A DNA stretch of 64,000 nucleotides from Onchocerca volvulus (Eukaryota > Nematoda > Chromadorea > Rhabditida > Onchocercidae), in contig HG738137.1 in assembly GCA_000499405.2 (NCBI GenBank), positions 17,382,581 to 17,446,580 on the forward strand. Direction: 5' to 3'. Position 1 is the stretch's first letter, and the number at the start of each line of letters is the position of its first letter. Shown one piece after another: positions 50,120 to 62,067 of this stretch. The notes beneath the pieces are model-generated. The model was not told where the DNA came from and made no database searches. It saw only the letters and a list, made by a program, of their open reading frames with translations. Position numbers and translations under genes: made by a program.

Positions 50120-50661
50120 CTTTCGAAGAGCGAAAGTGATTTTTTCATTTAATTTCTTTTTTTTACTATATAATCTTTAGTTTTTTAATATTTTCATTTG
50201 ATAAACTTATCGATCCTATTTTCCATTTAAATTTAATTAATTTGATGAAATTTAATTGATGAACAACTTTTTTTTTAATTAGCTGCACTATCATGAAACA
50301 AAAACACGGAACTAGAAATTCTGCTCATATATTGAATTAAATTCTTGATTGATACTTTTTTTTTTCATCAAAAAAAAAAAATTCAAGATATTGCACATAT
50401 TGAAAGTAAAAGTTTTGTACGTAATTTTAATTGCATTTGACACAAAAACGTCAATCTCAATTCTAATGTTTCGACATTTCAATTTATAACTACGAGAATT
50501 TCTTATGTGAACATTTTCACGTATATTTAGGTAAAGCAATACATTTATTAATACTTCTAAAAATACAAGAATGAACAGATTCAATGAAATTACGAATATT
50601 CCTAAAACAAATCAAGAAAGGTAAAAAAATAGAAAAAATATGATGGATAGAAATCCGAGGT

Positions 50662-50695
50662 TTAGGCTTAGGCTTAGGCTTAGGCTTAGGTTTAG
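50662..50695 (+). repeat. Interstitial telomeric repeat (TTAGGC)
   Basis: Four exact TTAGGC units (50662-50685) are followed by TTAGGT and TTAG. TTAGGC is the nematode telomere repeat. The tract is far from any sequence end, so it is an interstitial copy. Confidence 0.92.
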
Positions 50696-51779
50696 ATAGT
50701 GAAATAATTTCATGAAAAGGATCGAAACAAAAAAAAGCATTTAGTTTTCATTTAATATTATTCTTCACAAATGCTTCCAAAATATTCTAATCTGAATGGA
50801 ATATGAAAAGAGCATAGTTTTGTTTATATTCCACACGAATATATTATTACGGTACTGTACTTTTAACAAAAAATATAATAGAATTCCTTCCTATGAATAT
50901 GATAGTGTAAACGATGTAAATTTCGTACAAATAAAGAGATATGACAAATGATTTTTCTATGAATAAAGATGAAATTTGACAAAAATTCAATAAAATTCTG
51001 AATTCAACAAAACAAAAAGTATTGCTTAGGATTATTTGTAGTTCAACTTATTGAATTTCACTTAAATAATAACATTTACTTATTGCTATACATAATTAAT
51101 TCTGTTTGGTAATAAAGGATAAATATTACAGATTAAAAAATGAATATAATTTTACAGAAAATGATATCAATTATCAAATTTAAAAATTGATGATAAAAAA
51201 AAAGTGGAAAAAACGATTTGCTTATTTGTACACTAGCGATTCTAATGTTTGCACATCGAAAGTTCAAACAATTTTTACTTTTTTTTTTCCACTCCTCCCG
51301 GCTGCTTCCATCAAAAAATTTTACATTTAGTTGAAATAAAAGCAAAAGCAATTCATTATCATTTCCAGTACATCCCTCTTCCATTTTCGTTAAAATATTC
51401 TCGTTCTCTTATGTTCTCTCGATAGTATTACTGATAACCGATAACTATCGCTAATCTTTTTCTATCTTTCAAATAATGATGATATCATTACTAAAACTTG
51501 CCTGCCATAACCTTTCCGTGAAAAAAAACTTCATCAGTTGTTTCTTCGTTCTATCCAAAAAATTATTCATCACCAAAGATAGTAAAAGCATCATTGATGC
51601 CTCCTACCAATTCATTTACATTAACCATTTCAGAAAAAAACGATCGATTTTGTCTGCCATCATTCATTTGCATAAATCGGTCGATGATGAATGAATGATA
51701 CAGCAAAGAGCTGTTATGTCTATGTTCTTGCTTAGTTTTTTTTTTTTTTTTCGAAAAAGTTCGACGTATACAAATTCAT

Positions 51780-52490
51780 CAAATTCCATTTCATAAAAAC
51801 AATCCATTAATATCATTACCGTTACCTAATTGTCAAACTGCCATAATTTTTCATCTGTGAAGTTTCAATTAATGAGTAATTTCCACTTGAAAGGTAAAGC
51901 AATGGGAAGGACTAAAAAATCTTGTAATTATACCCTGAAGATATTACTCAACTGTAAAAATTATAATTTTCCGTATGCAAGGTTTTAATTACTGAATAAT
52001 TCCCATCCTAACATAAAGCAATTGAAAGGACTAAAAAAATCATGTAATTATCCCCTGAAATATCGCGCAACCATTAATTTTTTGTTCGCAAAGCTTCAAT
52101 TAATGAATAATTTCCATTTTCATGTAAAATAACGGAAAGAACTATAAAAAAAAAAAGACCTTTTAATTATATCTTGAAGATACTATTCAAGTGTAAACTT
52201 ATTCTAATTCTTCGCAAAATTTGAATTATCAGATAATTCCAACTTTAACATAAAGCAATGGAAAAGATTAAAATATTACGTAATTATTTTCCTACATAAT
52301 ATCTTATCATGCAATTATCAACTTATCTTAATTTTTCGTTTGAAAAAATTTTTAATTCATGAATGATTCCCATTTTGAAATTTTCAGCTAATGAATAATT
52401 CTCACTTTAAATGTAAAGTAACGTAAAAAATCAAAGAAATCATATAATTATCTCTTGAAAGATCTTGCTTAAAGTTTTTTACCATTCTTT
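51780..52490. repeat. Tandem array, period about 110-130 bases, about five copies
   Basis: The shared order is TTCAATTAATGAATAATTYC, then TAAAGCAATGGAAAGGACTA, then TGTAATTAT, then CTGAAGATA, then a TTCGCAAA-type block. Copies begin near 51863, 51983, 52093, 52219 and 52350, with a partial one near 52386. They are diverged but collinear. Confidence 0.7.
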
Positions 52491-53849
52491 TTGATATCTT
52501 TTCTCAGTAGACACCGTATATCATGGAAATTAATCTAGGCAAAAAAAAAAATACCATTTCACAGTATTTCGTGAAGAAAATAGCCCATTACATTTCGTTA
52601 TCTTCTCTTAACTTTCTATTATCATATCTGTTTGAAATTACTGAAGCTAGGATTAACCGGAAAGTAGAAATACATTAGAAAATTAGCACTTGAAATAGAA
52701 ATTCATTCTGCAATTCGATAAATAGAAAGTGGTTGAATGATGAAATTAGGTGGACTTTTTTTGGTCATATTTCCACCTCCGTATTGCTGCTGCTATGGAA
52801 ACGGCAAAAAAAATTGAAGAGGAAACAAAGACGAATGGAAGCAAAATATCAGACAATGAATGAATGAAAAAAATGAATGGTAAGGGGAAAACAATAACCT
52901 AGACACTGATGTGATTCGAAAATATCATCAGTAAAATTCCGAAATTTAGCTTGTAATTCATGAATGAAGTTTGATTGCTTCATAAATTGATTCTTTATCA
53001 AATGCGTTATTTCATTTCCCACATCGCCTATCTATCATTTTTTCGAGCTCACAGCACTTTTCCATCATTTGTAAACAACTGATTGTAGTAAAAAAGAAAA
53101 ATGATTTTCTATTCCTCATTTCAAGATTGATCAACGATCCGGCGAGTTGTTTTTACATCTAACAATAGCGGCAATAAGTAAAAACATGACAAATGATGTT
53201 CATTGATAAATAAGCTATCAAGTTTTATGGATGATAATGATATGTCGAAGGTTTCAAAATTATATTTATGTAATATTTGTTAATCCATCGATTCAACCAA
53301 ATTTTTATTTTTTTGCAGTCTTCTTTCAGAACTGATCGGTAAGAAACGAAAACGGTTTAAAAAGCTAATGGCTGCAAAATCTTGATTGATGTTCAATTTG
53401 AATGAAAATGAATAATGTTCAACGTACCGCAATAATTATAAAGTACCAAGTTAATGAATAAAAAAAATAGAAAAAAGGAATGGAAAAAAAAATTCCTAAA
53501 GGGCACGAGATATTTAGTCTCTTCTTTTTTAAAATTGGAAACAAAGAAAAGCACAATTTTTCTCTAGAAATGTAGATTTTTTTTTTTTATTACGAAAAAC
53601 AAAATTGCATCTGTAGCTTCATTGATAAAGCAAACAATCGATGAATTTCTGGAAGAAAAATCGAAAGCAAACTTGATAAAGATATAAATTTTGAAATAAA
53701 TGGTCATAATTTCCTCTTCTTTCTTATTCTTCAAGTTCTAGAAAAAAACTATTTGATATGTAATCATCATCCAGTATTTATCATCGCCAAACGAATTGAC
53801 TACATGAAAAGCGAATTAATCCAAATTTTTATAAATAAGACTGTTCAAG

Positions 53850-53907
53850 TATGAATGTGAATGTTATCAATAGCAATGTAACTTTCACATTCATATTGCT
53901 ATTGATA
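53850..53907. repeat. Interleaved inverted repeats (A-B-A'-B')
   Basis: TATGAATGTGAA (53850-53861) pairs perfectly with TTCACATTCATA (53884-53895). TATCAATAGCAAT (53865-53877) pairs perfectly with ATTGCTATTGATA (53895-53907). The two stems interlock rather than nest. Confidence 0.85.
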
Positions 53908-56127
53908 GGAAGATGAATGCCGATGATTATGGTTATTCATACTTTTGATGAAGATATAAAATTAATGAAAATATGAAATCTAAAATAATTGAATATAATT
54001 CTTTCCTTTATTTAATAGATTATTACAAATTAATTATTTTTCAAAGACTCAATTATCTAAGATATCCTAAAAATTGAATTGAAACCTATCATGCTGCAAA
54101 TAGTTTGCTGTGCCTTAGCCGACATAAAATTCTTTCGATTTATTTGATGCATAAAATTTCCGGAAAAATCAATACATTCTAATTTTTTAACGGATCAAAG
54201 TAAATTTTACAATAATAATAAATAATGTAAAATGCATGAGGAAAGATGATGAAAAAATGAATTATTTAAATTGAAGCTAATAAACAATATCGATATTTCA
54301 TGAATCCAAGGAAATCTATGAAATGCGAGAGGATGTGTTCAGTGAATGATTCTATCACTTAACTTATTTGCATATTCATCAATTATACCTATTTGCATAA
54401 TCGTTAGCTACATTTCTTCACAATGATGTCTTAGCAATGCTGATAACATTTGAATAATTAAATTTGCTAATGACATAAAAGATGTGAATTTTATAGATTT
54501 ACTTTACAGCTCGACGTAAATAACTGAAAAAATATATATATAAATATAAAAATAAGGTGAATCGTTTTGTTGCGAGTCATATCTTTATCTAATACCGTCA
54601 ACAATTTTTAAAATATGACGAACTGTTTTTTGAATAGAAAAGCTAAAGAAAAAAAAAAATTAATAGAGGAGTTAAAAATAAAATTTGAAATGAGAATGAA
54701 GATAATTAAAGTAAAAGAAAGGGACATATTTTTATAAATTATTAATGAATGAGTAATCAGAAAGATATCTTTCATAAAAATTTTATAGACAAGCTAGTAG
54801 CAAGAATAGATGAAATTATGAATTACTATACAATGAGATACGAATATCGCAGGAAATTCGTCATTTTCGAATATTAATATTTAATATGAATTATGAAAAT
54901 TCATTCTATTATCGCTAAAATGTTAATCATTTTATCATTTGCCATCTGAAAACTTTTTTGCTTCATTTACTGATAATAAATATTGATGAAGCGAAATTTC
55001 CATGTCAACTTTTGACAAATCATTTTATAGCAAAAATGCTTATATATTAAAATTTATTTCTAATAAAACTTTTGTAAAATCAATTTTCTACTACTTCAAT
55101 TTTCCGAAATATAATAAATAAGGCAAATTGAAATTGAAAACATTGGTTGAAATTAAAATTACCAGTGACAAATTGATGATATAGAAAAAGAGTAAGCTTA
55201 AGAGATGGGAAAGGCATAGCATAGGAGTGCCATCTATTTATCCATCTACAAGTGTAAGTGGAATTGCTCTAGCCATATGCTTCCTTCTCAGTCTATCGAT
55301 CCTGGCTAAAATGCATCACACTGTGTTGTCATGTTTGTGATAATATATGAAGGAAGAGGGACAAAAGGGAAAAAGGATTCCTTCATTTACCCACTTCGTA
55401 TTCAAGAATCTGAAATTCTAATAAACTTCATTGTAAACATTGTCAAAATCATCATCATCATCAGCTTTCTAAAGTGAATGATGATCTTTAGTCTTTGTAG
55501 AGCATTCCCAAAATCCATTATGCTTTATCAATTTTTGCTAAAATATTAACATTAGTGTTATTCTTATCAGTTTTGAATATTGCAACTAGAAAGCAAAGTA
55601 ATGCATAAAAAATGACTTTTACCAGTTCAATTTTTTTTTTGTTATCAATTTGATATGCCTGCATTTCTATTTAGGTGTTTATTTGCTTTCTCTCTTTTTG
55701 TAAATGATTGCAATAAAAAAAATCGGATTATTATCAATTGTTTGCATCATATTCTGCATGAAATGCTAATATTAATATTGTCGATGACAAGAATTTAAAT
55801 AATAGTTTTACAATAATTTCTAATAATTCTTTTATCATTCATCGAAAAATTGCTACACAGATAAGAAATACTATCTCTTATTTTTAATTAAATTCCACAC
55901 AAAAAGTACATGAAATTAGTAAAAAAAAAAAAAAAAAAAAAAAAGAAGCGTAGAAAGTATCTTTTTTTATGATCAATTTATTTTTTTCTTTTTTTTTTCA
56001 GTCAATACTTGAAATTTTAGAAAAGGAGTAGAATATTCAGCTAAATCTCATCAGTGTAAAAAGTTACGAATTGGAGACAAAACAAATCATTCATTTCAAA
56101 ATTCAAAGTTATTTATTTGACTTGCAG

Positions 56128-56381
56128 GATCAATCACTGGAATATATGCTTATAGGGAATATCGATTCAAAACGATAATGAATTATGCTGAATTTCGTAA
56201 CAGCCTGAAGCAAAATTTTGATCAAACTTGTAATTCACTTTTGAAAATTTGTAATGCATTTTTCTTCACAGTGTTGATTCATCCTCCCGATATTTCGAAA
56301 ATGAAAGTCCAATTCTTTTCTTTTTTGAAAGAAATAAATGAGGCATCGAATACGTCGTCTGGTTTCAGAATTCCAAAGTAA
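56128..56381 (+). CDS. Candidate terminal exon (83 aa) of an unrecognised gene
   Basis: A strong acceptor (GACTTGCAG, ending at 56127) is followed by two bases and an 84-codon frame to TAA at 56381. Its start reads SITGIYAYREYRFKTIMNYA. Codons are balanced (CGT, AAC, AGC, CTG, CCC, TCG). One hydrophobic patch (NAFFFTVLIHPP) lies midway. No upstream exon ending in phase 1 was convincing, so the gene is partial or its first exon is short. A 66-codon version could start at the internal ATG at 56178. The final codons and stop merge into a 33-base tandem repeat. The family is not recognised. Confidence 0.35.
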
Positions 56382-56553
56382 TTGCAATATCCGAGGTAAT
56401 TGCATTCCGGAATATCTAAAGTAATTGTGATCGATCTGGAATATCTCAGTAATTGCATTTCAGAACATCTAAAATAGTTGCAGTGCCCGGCTTCAGAATA
56501 TCTAAAGTAATTTCAGTATCCGATTCTGGAATATTTCGAATAGCTACAGAATC
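56366..56553. repeat. Degenerate 25-35-base tandem repeat, about six copies
   Basis: The consensus is GGAATATCTAAAGTAATTGC followed by a variable AGT(A)TCCGATTC. The first unit, AGAATTCCAAAGTAATTGC, contains the stop codon of the preceding candidate exon. Confidence 0.6.
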
Positions 56554-57629
56554 ATTTCTCGAGGACTCGATAAAAAGGCCTAATGTCTGCAAGAAATATA
56601 AAGTTGAGGAAAAATGACCCTACGTGCAAAACACATAGAATGGCTTTGGCGCCATTGATACTGGCGCCAAATATTATTCTGCGACGTGCAATTTTGAAAA
56701 ACAAATCATATTTAAGAAAACAAATTTTTCGAGAAAGTAAAAATTAATTTCTTCTGAAATAATCTTGAAATTTTATGAATTACCACAAAAAAGTGATTAT
56801 GAAAAGTACATCTCTGATTAGGAAGATATTAATGGCGATGTAGCGAAACTTTGTAATAATGCAATAATTTCAATATAATAAAAAACTTAACGTAATTTTT
56901 TTTCTACGTTTTTGCGTTTTTTTCTTTTTTTCTTTTTTTTTAATGTTTATTTTAGAAACGATACGACTACTTCGATATGAAATGAAATTTGTTTTCATAA
57001 ATCATTTCGTTGTAAAGATCACGCAAATAACTTCTTTTTACATGGGAATGTTTCTCAAGGTGAAAACATACAAAAGATATTTCACGAGATGAGAAACTAA
57101 TGGCTCGAGCAAGTTTTTGTGAAACATTTGAAGTTAACTGTCAGTGTAAAAAGTGATGGTTGAAAAAAGTTTTTTAGTTGAAGAATGTAAAAAGTAATTT
57201 AATTTTCAAAAAATTACTGCGTTAGCAGTTATTAAATTACAGGAGTTGAATCAGAAATTTCATATTTCTTTTTTAATGCTGGATCTATTTTTGTCCAAAT
57301 TTCATTATTATTTCTGTCTTTTCGAATTTATTAGCAGTAGTTCTTTGCGGATCGCAGGAATGTGATTTAACTTAAGTAAAAAATATATCTGAAGAGAAGA
57401 AACTAGATTTTTGATTATTTCGACTTTGTTACTGAATATTTTAAAAATTCCGAAAAACTGTTATGCATTAATAGTTTTTCATTATTCAAATATTTTTTAG
57501 TCCCACATTTTGAAAATATCTATGATCATTACCGATTTCCACTAACAGAGAAAAATTTTTATATTTTTTTACACATGCTTATGATCGTTATTGACGTTAT
57601 GAATCGAGTTACGGTATTACAGTTAATTT
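56554..57629. other. Intergenic, nothing recognised
   Basis: AT-rich sequence with short T runs and one GGCGCC-containing inverted pair near 56647-56668. No exon was supported. Confidence 0.45.
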
Positions 57630-58019
57630 ATGAGTCAATGGAAGTGTCTATACATGACATATAGTATCCTCCGTATTATCGATGCCGACGAAATCACGTC
57701 GATGTATTCGTTTAACAAATTCAAAAATTTGCATGGATGCACATATGAAACTTTGTCATCGATCAATTTTCTGCTAGCTGGAAAGAAAAGAAAGAATAAT
57801 AAGATCGATCGATTGATCAATTTTTCACGACTTACTATTGAAGCCATTTGGTATAATATTTCTTCTTCCATTTCAATTTTGCTATTTTTTTCGTTTCTTT
57901 GTTTGAGTTTGATTATTCAACATTATGTCTGGTTGCTTTCAATTGCTGGCTGGTACTGTTTATTATTTTTGGTTGATAAAATGATGATGAAGCAGGGAAA
58001 GAATCGAAAGATAAAATAG
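57630..58019 (+). CDS. Candidate single-exon membrane protein, 129 aa
   Basis: A continuous ATG-initiated frame of 129 codons is among the longest uninterrupted frames of the window. The first half is soluble (IDADEITSMYSFNKF, then a lysine-rich KKRKNNK). The second half has two closely spaced hydrophobic segments (SISILLFFSFLCLSLII and VWLLSIAGWYCLLFLV), and the tail is basic (KQGKNRKIK). Such a two-helix hairpin with basic flanks is a plausible membrane topology. No family is recognised and no splice partner was found. T-rich sequence inflates hydrophobic frames, so chance is possible, but the soluble half has ordinary codon use. Confidence 0.35.
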   Translation: MSQWKCLYMTYSILRIIDADEITSMYSFNKFKNLHGCTYETLSSINFLLAGKKRKNNKIDRLINFSRLTIEAIWYNISSSISILLFFSFLCLSLIIQHYVWLLSIAGWYCLLFLVDKMMMKQGKNRKIK

Positions 58020-58890
58020 AATAGTTTGGAAATATGATCTTAGTAAAAAAATAGATATAATATATATGTGAATGGAAGTAATCAAAAGAAATTTTATGAC
58101 GCATTTTCATATAGCTTTTTTTTTTTTTTTTTGAAAAGCTCATGATGAGAACAAATAAATTATATTTTATATGGGCAAAATTAGATTTTTAATAAATAGT
58201 TTCTTTTTTTTGCGATTTTAATTGTTGCAGTAAAAAAATCTGACTCTGGTATAGTATTAATTCGTTTAAATGAACCAAATCTGAATATTTTTCTTTTTTT
58301 TTTAGAGAATCTGATTATTTAAATATAGCAGTAAGTGGGAAGATAAGCTGCAAAATATAAATGTTACTTAAAAAAATATGACTTGAAAAAGATTTTTTAT
58401 TTCTCCCCATCTCCATTTGAATGATTGGCAACATTAAGTCACCATGAAGTTCTCATAATTATTTTTAACTTTAATTCTAAATTACTGTCATAGAAATTTC
58501 AAGACGATGTTTGCAAAACAATCATTTGATACTGCAACAATAATCCGGCGGAGCATAAAATTAATTTGTCACATGAATTTTTGTCTATTTCATAGTAATC
58601 TAATGTTGCGTAAAAGATGCTTAAAACTTAAAATGATTTTCGAATGAAACTATCGGGTTTCATTAAGAAATTGCCTTCATTAATCCATAGAATGATGAAA
58701 AGTTTCAAAATATTTACTAAAAGAAATTTTTATATCTCATTGAAAAAGAAATTATATCATTTTCTCTTCATTATTTATCAAACTAATATTTAATTTGAGT
58801 ATATTACTGCTTCGTCTATGCAAAAATGATGAAGAATTGCTTAAAGATCAAAAATGAGTTTTGAATTTTTGCTAGAAAATATTACTTGAG

Positions 58891-59036
58891 AAGAACGAGT
58901 AAAAGATGTTGCAAAAAAAGTAACAGATGGCAATGCAAATGGAGAAGAAATGAAGAAAATTAATCTATCTAATTATGCATTATTCTTTTCTGACATAATT
59001 TCAAATATCAAAAATCTCAATAGTGATAGATTTTAA
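58891..59036 (+). CDS. Candidate terminal exon (48 aa), unrecognised
   Basis: After CTTGAG (ending at 58890) and two bases, a frame runs EERVKDVAKKVTDGNANGEE and on through [15 protein letters not shown] to TAA at 59036. The composition is charged and helix-like with glycine/asparagine turns, unlike random AT-rich translation. No upstream exon with matching phase was resolved. A downstream acceptor (TTTTTTAG, ending at 59076) could allow an alternative ending. Confidence 0.25.
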
Positions 59037-61153
59037 TTTATCTCCTGAACACTTTTGTTAATTCCATCTTTTTTAGAATATTTTTAAATAACTTTGAATC
59101 GTTTTTTTGAGGCGTTGAGAAATGTTGTCATATTGACAGTGCCATTTGCTATATTGATATTTATTGCATCACTGCTATATGTTATTTACAAATTATTGAG
59201 TCATAAATTGACAATTATTAAAATCAACAGTAAAATGATATTAGCTGCAGAATATGAAAATGGTGTGCTGCGATTTTGCAGAGAAAATGATTGAGGTGAT
59301 TAAAATGGTTTCTTTTGATGGCTTAAAAAAGGCATTAAAGGAAATGCCGACTTAAAATCATAAAAGATTTTAAAAAGAAATAATTTCCAAAATTTGTAGA
59401 GAAATGAAAGATGTCTTTAGAATGAATTGGTAGTTTTTACAAGATGGCAGTTTGAAATTTTTGACTATTTGATTGTCGTTATTTATCGGTCTCATTTAAT
59501 AAATTTTTGATGTAATTTGCAAACTTAATTTGAGTAAACAAAACAAGAAGAAATTCCATTTATGAGTGTTATAAAGGCATAAAGTAGCCAATGGATGGGC
59601 GAAATAAAAGAAAAAAAAAATTTTTGTGATTAAACAGAATAAATACATAAGCTGGTATTTTCAGAATGTCATAAAACTTGAAGAATTCCATGACTAACTT
59701 TCTGAAAATCAATATCTGCAATCCTAAAGGATGAAACGGATGAAGACAGAATCCAACCCTCCAAAATGTTTGTCGAAATTGCTTCAGAAAAACAATCCCA
59801 GTTTGCAGTTAGGTGCAACTGACAATTTTAGCATCGACAAATTCGGTTTAAAACTCATCATTCGATAAAATCCTTATCAAAATTGTTTCATCTTCTTTTC
59901 GCAACGAGAATTAACTTTATTGCGGAATATAGAAAAAAAAAGGAATGCTACAAAATTTATTTCTCTACTTCTCCTACTTATACTATTCCATCAAATCCAA
60001 TTTATTTATCACTTTATCTTTAGAAGTATCATTTTCTTAAATTATTCAGAATTCGGAGCGAATGAATTGAACTTAATGATATATATAATACTGATGCTGA
60101 CTGTTATTAAATTCAGTTAAATCAATTGTAACAAATCTTGCTGAGCTAAATCGGGACAAGCTAAGTTATAATTGGTTGGAATTCCGAGAATTCAAACACC
60201 ATATTAATATGGCTTGTTTTAGATTTGTGCAGTGAATCATATAAGAGAGAAAAGATAAATGAATTTGAATTTTTGTTTCACCAAACAAAAGTAGTTCTCA
60301 CTTAATCAATTAGCGAAAAAGTTTCTTTTCCAGTTTTTTAAGCTGTGATTAATAGTATGGTGGATAAGAAAATCAATATCATGATGATTCCCGGTTTTAT
60401 TCGTTTAAATAGAAGTGTGTAATGTTAATACCTATGATGTAATACGAGTGGTGCAAGTATTTCAGAAAATATAAATTCCAATCTTTTATTTGTTTTGAAT
60501 TTTAAACGAAACTTTTGAAGAAGATCAACAAATGATAAATTAAATATAGTCTTTCTTTTTTTTTTTAATGAAATTCTTAATGAGCTGGTTTGGGACATCA
60601 ATATCAGAAATAGTAAGATGAATATAAGTTGACAATGAAAATACCCCAAATTTTAAATAAAACTGAAATTCACCATCGCATTTTCAATAAAAATACTTCT
60701 CGATTTAGTGGTATTGATCATTGATCCATATTTTGCGAACAACATTTAAGTGGCATAGAAATAAAATAACATTATGACTGATTTTCAAAATTTAACTTCA
60801 TGAATAAGATTTATCGAAATAACTGCGTTGATAATTCTTTGCACATCATTCGTTTCATTCGTCCCTTAAGGTGAATAAGATTAATTTAATCTTACAATAA
60901 ATTTACTTTATTACATACAACGGTTTATATTTCTCAGAAGAATTGATGAACTCAAAATTCATATTAAATAGTTCAAAAAATTCAACTGTCATCAACATAT
61001 ATTTGGACTAAAGTTTTCTGGAGAGATTAAAAGAATGAAAGATTCAGATCAATGAAGAAAAAATATGCTGTGGAGCAAAATGTTCTTTTTTTAAATCTAC
61101 CTGAAATTTTTATCAACTTAGCATCCGGAATTTTCTGGACCTCCATATTTCAT
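59037..61153. other. Intergenic, weak short frames only
   Basis: It contains a 66-codon hydrophobic frame opening at a TTG (59094-59294, plus strand) and a 45-codon ATG frame (59731-59868, plus strand) with balanced codons. Neither has splice context or a known family. Confidence 0.4.
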
Positions 61154-62067
61154 TTATTCAAATTCATTATGAATTTCATGGTATAAAGTTGTAGGCTCAG
61201 TGGAAGGAATGAATAAAAATAGAATCTGCAAATATACAACAGTTATTAGATATCATTTGGAAATTATCTTATACAGAATCAGAGATCTAACCGAATCAGC
61301 GCCAAATCAAATTTTATTATTTATATATTGAACCGAACCAAAATTTTGCTATTTGCACTACTTTTTTTATTAAGTGATTATGTAAATAATGTTTCCCAGC
61401 GAATTCGATACAAAAGTTTTGGCCGTTTCGCAACAATTCTTTCATAGTAAATGTCGCGAAAGTCGCGAAAACTATAATAAATTTTATGCAACTAAAAATG
61501 GAAATGTTTTCCATGATTCATGATTCATTAATTATCTTATTTTTATATTTGTTTTAACTTTTCTATCTCAAATTACTTACACTATAAAAAATTATTCCAT
61601 TTGGATAGTTATGTAAATTCCTTCAAATTAAAATCTTAAACACCTGCTACATCTATATCTTGAACATTTGGTAAAATTTTTTTTATAAGACATGTTCTAG
61701 ATAAAGGATTCATCTCATTTTGCAAAATTTTCAACGTTTTCTCAAATTGAGAGATGAATCCGTTATCTAATTTATAATCATTTAGCATGTATGATTATGC
61801 ACATCTGCACGTTAATTTATAACAAAAAATGTGCTTTCTCATGCAACAATCTTTTGCATAGCATAAGAATACTGTAATTCACTTTTTTGTATTCTGCAGT
61901 GTAATGAAAACCACTCCCACTTCTTAACAAATATAAGCTTGTATATCGCTTACAAATTACTACTAATAATAAAATCTTCTTGTTACCAGTTTGCCCGACA
62001 CTAAAATCAATCCTACGGATACCGTCACAACGAAAAACTTCCACGACAGTAAGCATCGATGACCCAT
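61154..62067 (-). CDS. Predicted secreted protein, 141 aa, unrecognised
   Basis: Minus-strand exons 62067-61987, 61922-61883, 61766-61644, 61471-61362 and 61225-61154 total 426 bases and encode 141 aa, ending in TAA. Intron phases 0, 1, 1 and 0 agree at every junction. Donors are GTAACA, GTGAAT, GTGTTT and GTAGTG; acceptors are GTTAAG, AATTAG, TTATAG and TTTGCAG. The N-terminus MGHRCLLSWKFFVVTVSVGL is a clear signal peptide (cleavage probably near residues 23-26). The mature part has three cysteines (about 36, 66 and 102) and mostly helical-looking sequence such as FISQFEKTLKILQNEM. No membrane segment follows the signal, so export is likely. The family is not recognised; it does not look like transthyretin-like, cystatin or ShK proteins. 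Secreted orphan proteins are common in parasitic nematodes, but a host-directed role is only inference. Confidence 0.55.

Larger units (their letters stand above)
50120..56127. other. Non-coding, repeat-bearing stretch
   Basis: It holds an interstitial TTAGGC tract (50662-50695), an approximately 120-base tandem array (about 51780-52490), an unusual interleaved inverted repeat (53850-53907), and A/T runs. A GC-richer block near 55195-55350 carries no long frame. No coding exon could be supported. Confidence 0.5.

Noticed and set aside
59094..59294. 66-codon hydrophobic plus-strand frame
   Set aside because: It has no ATG at its start, a stop sits nine bases upstream, and T-rich DNA readily yields such frames; kept only as a note.
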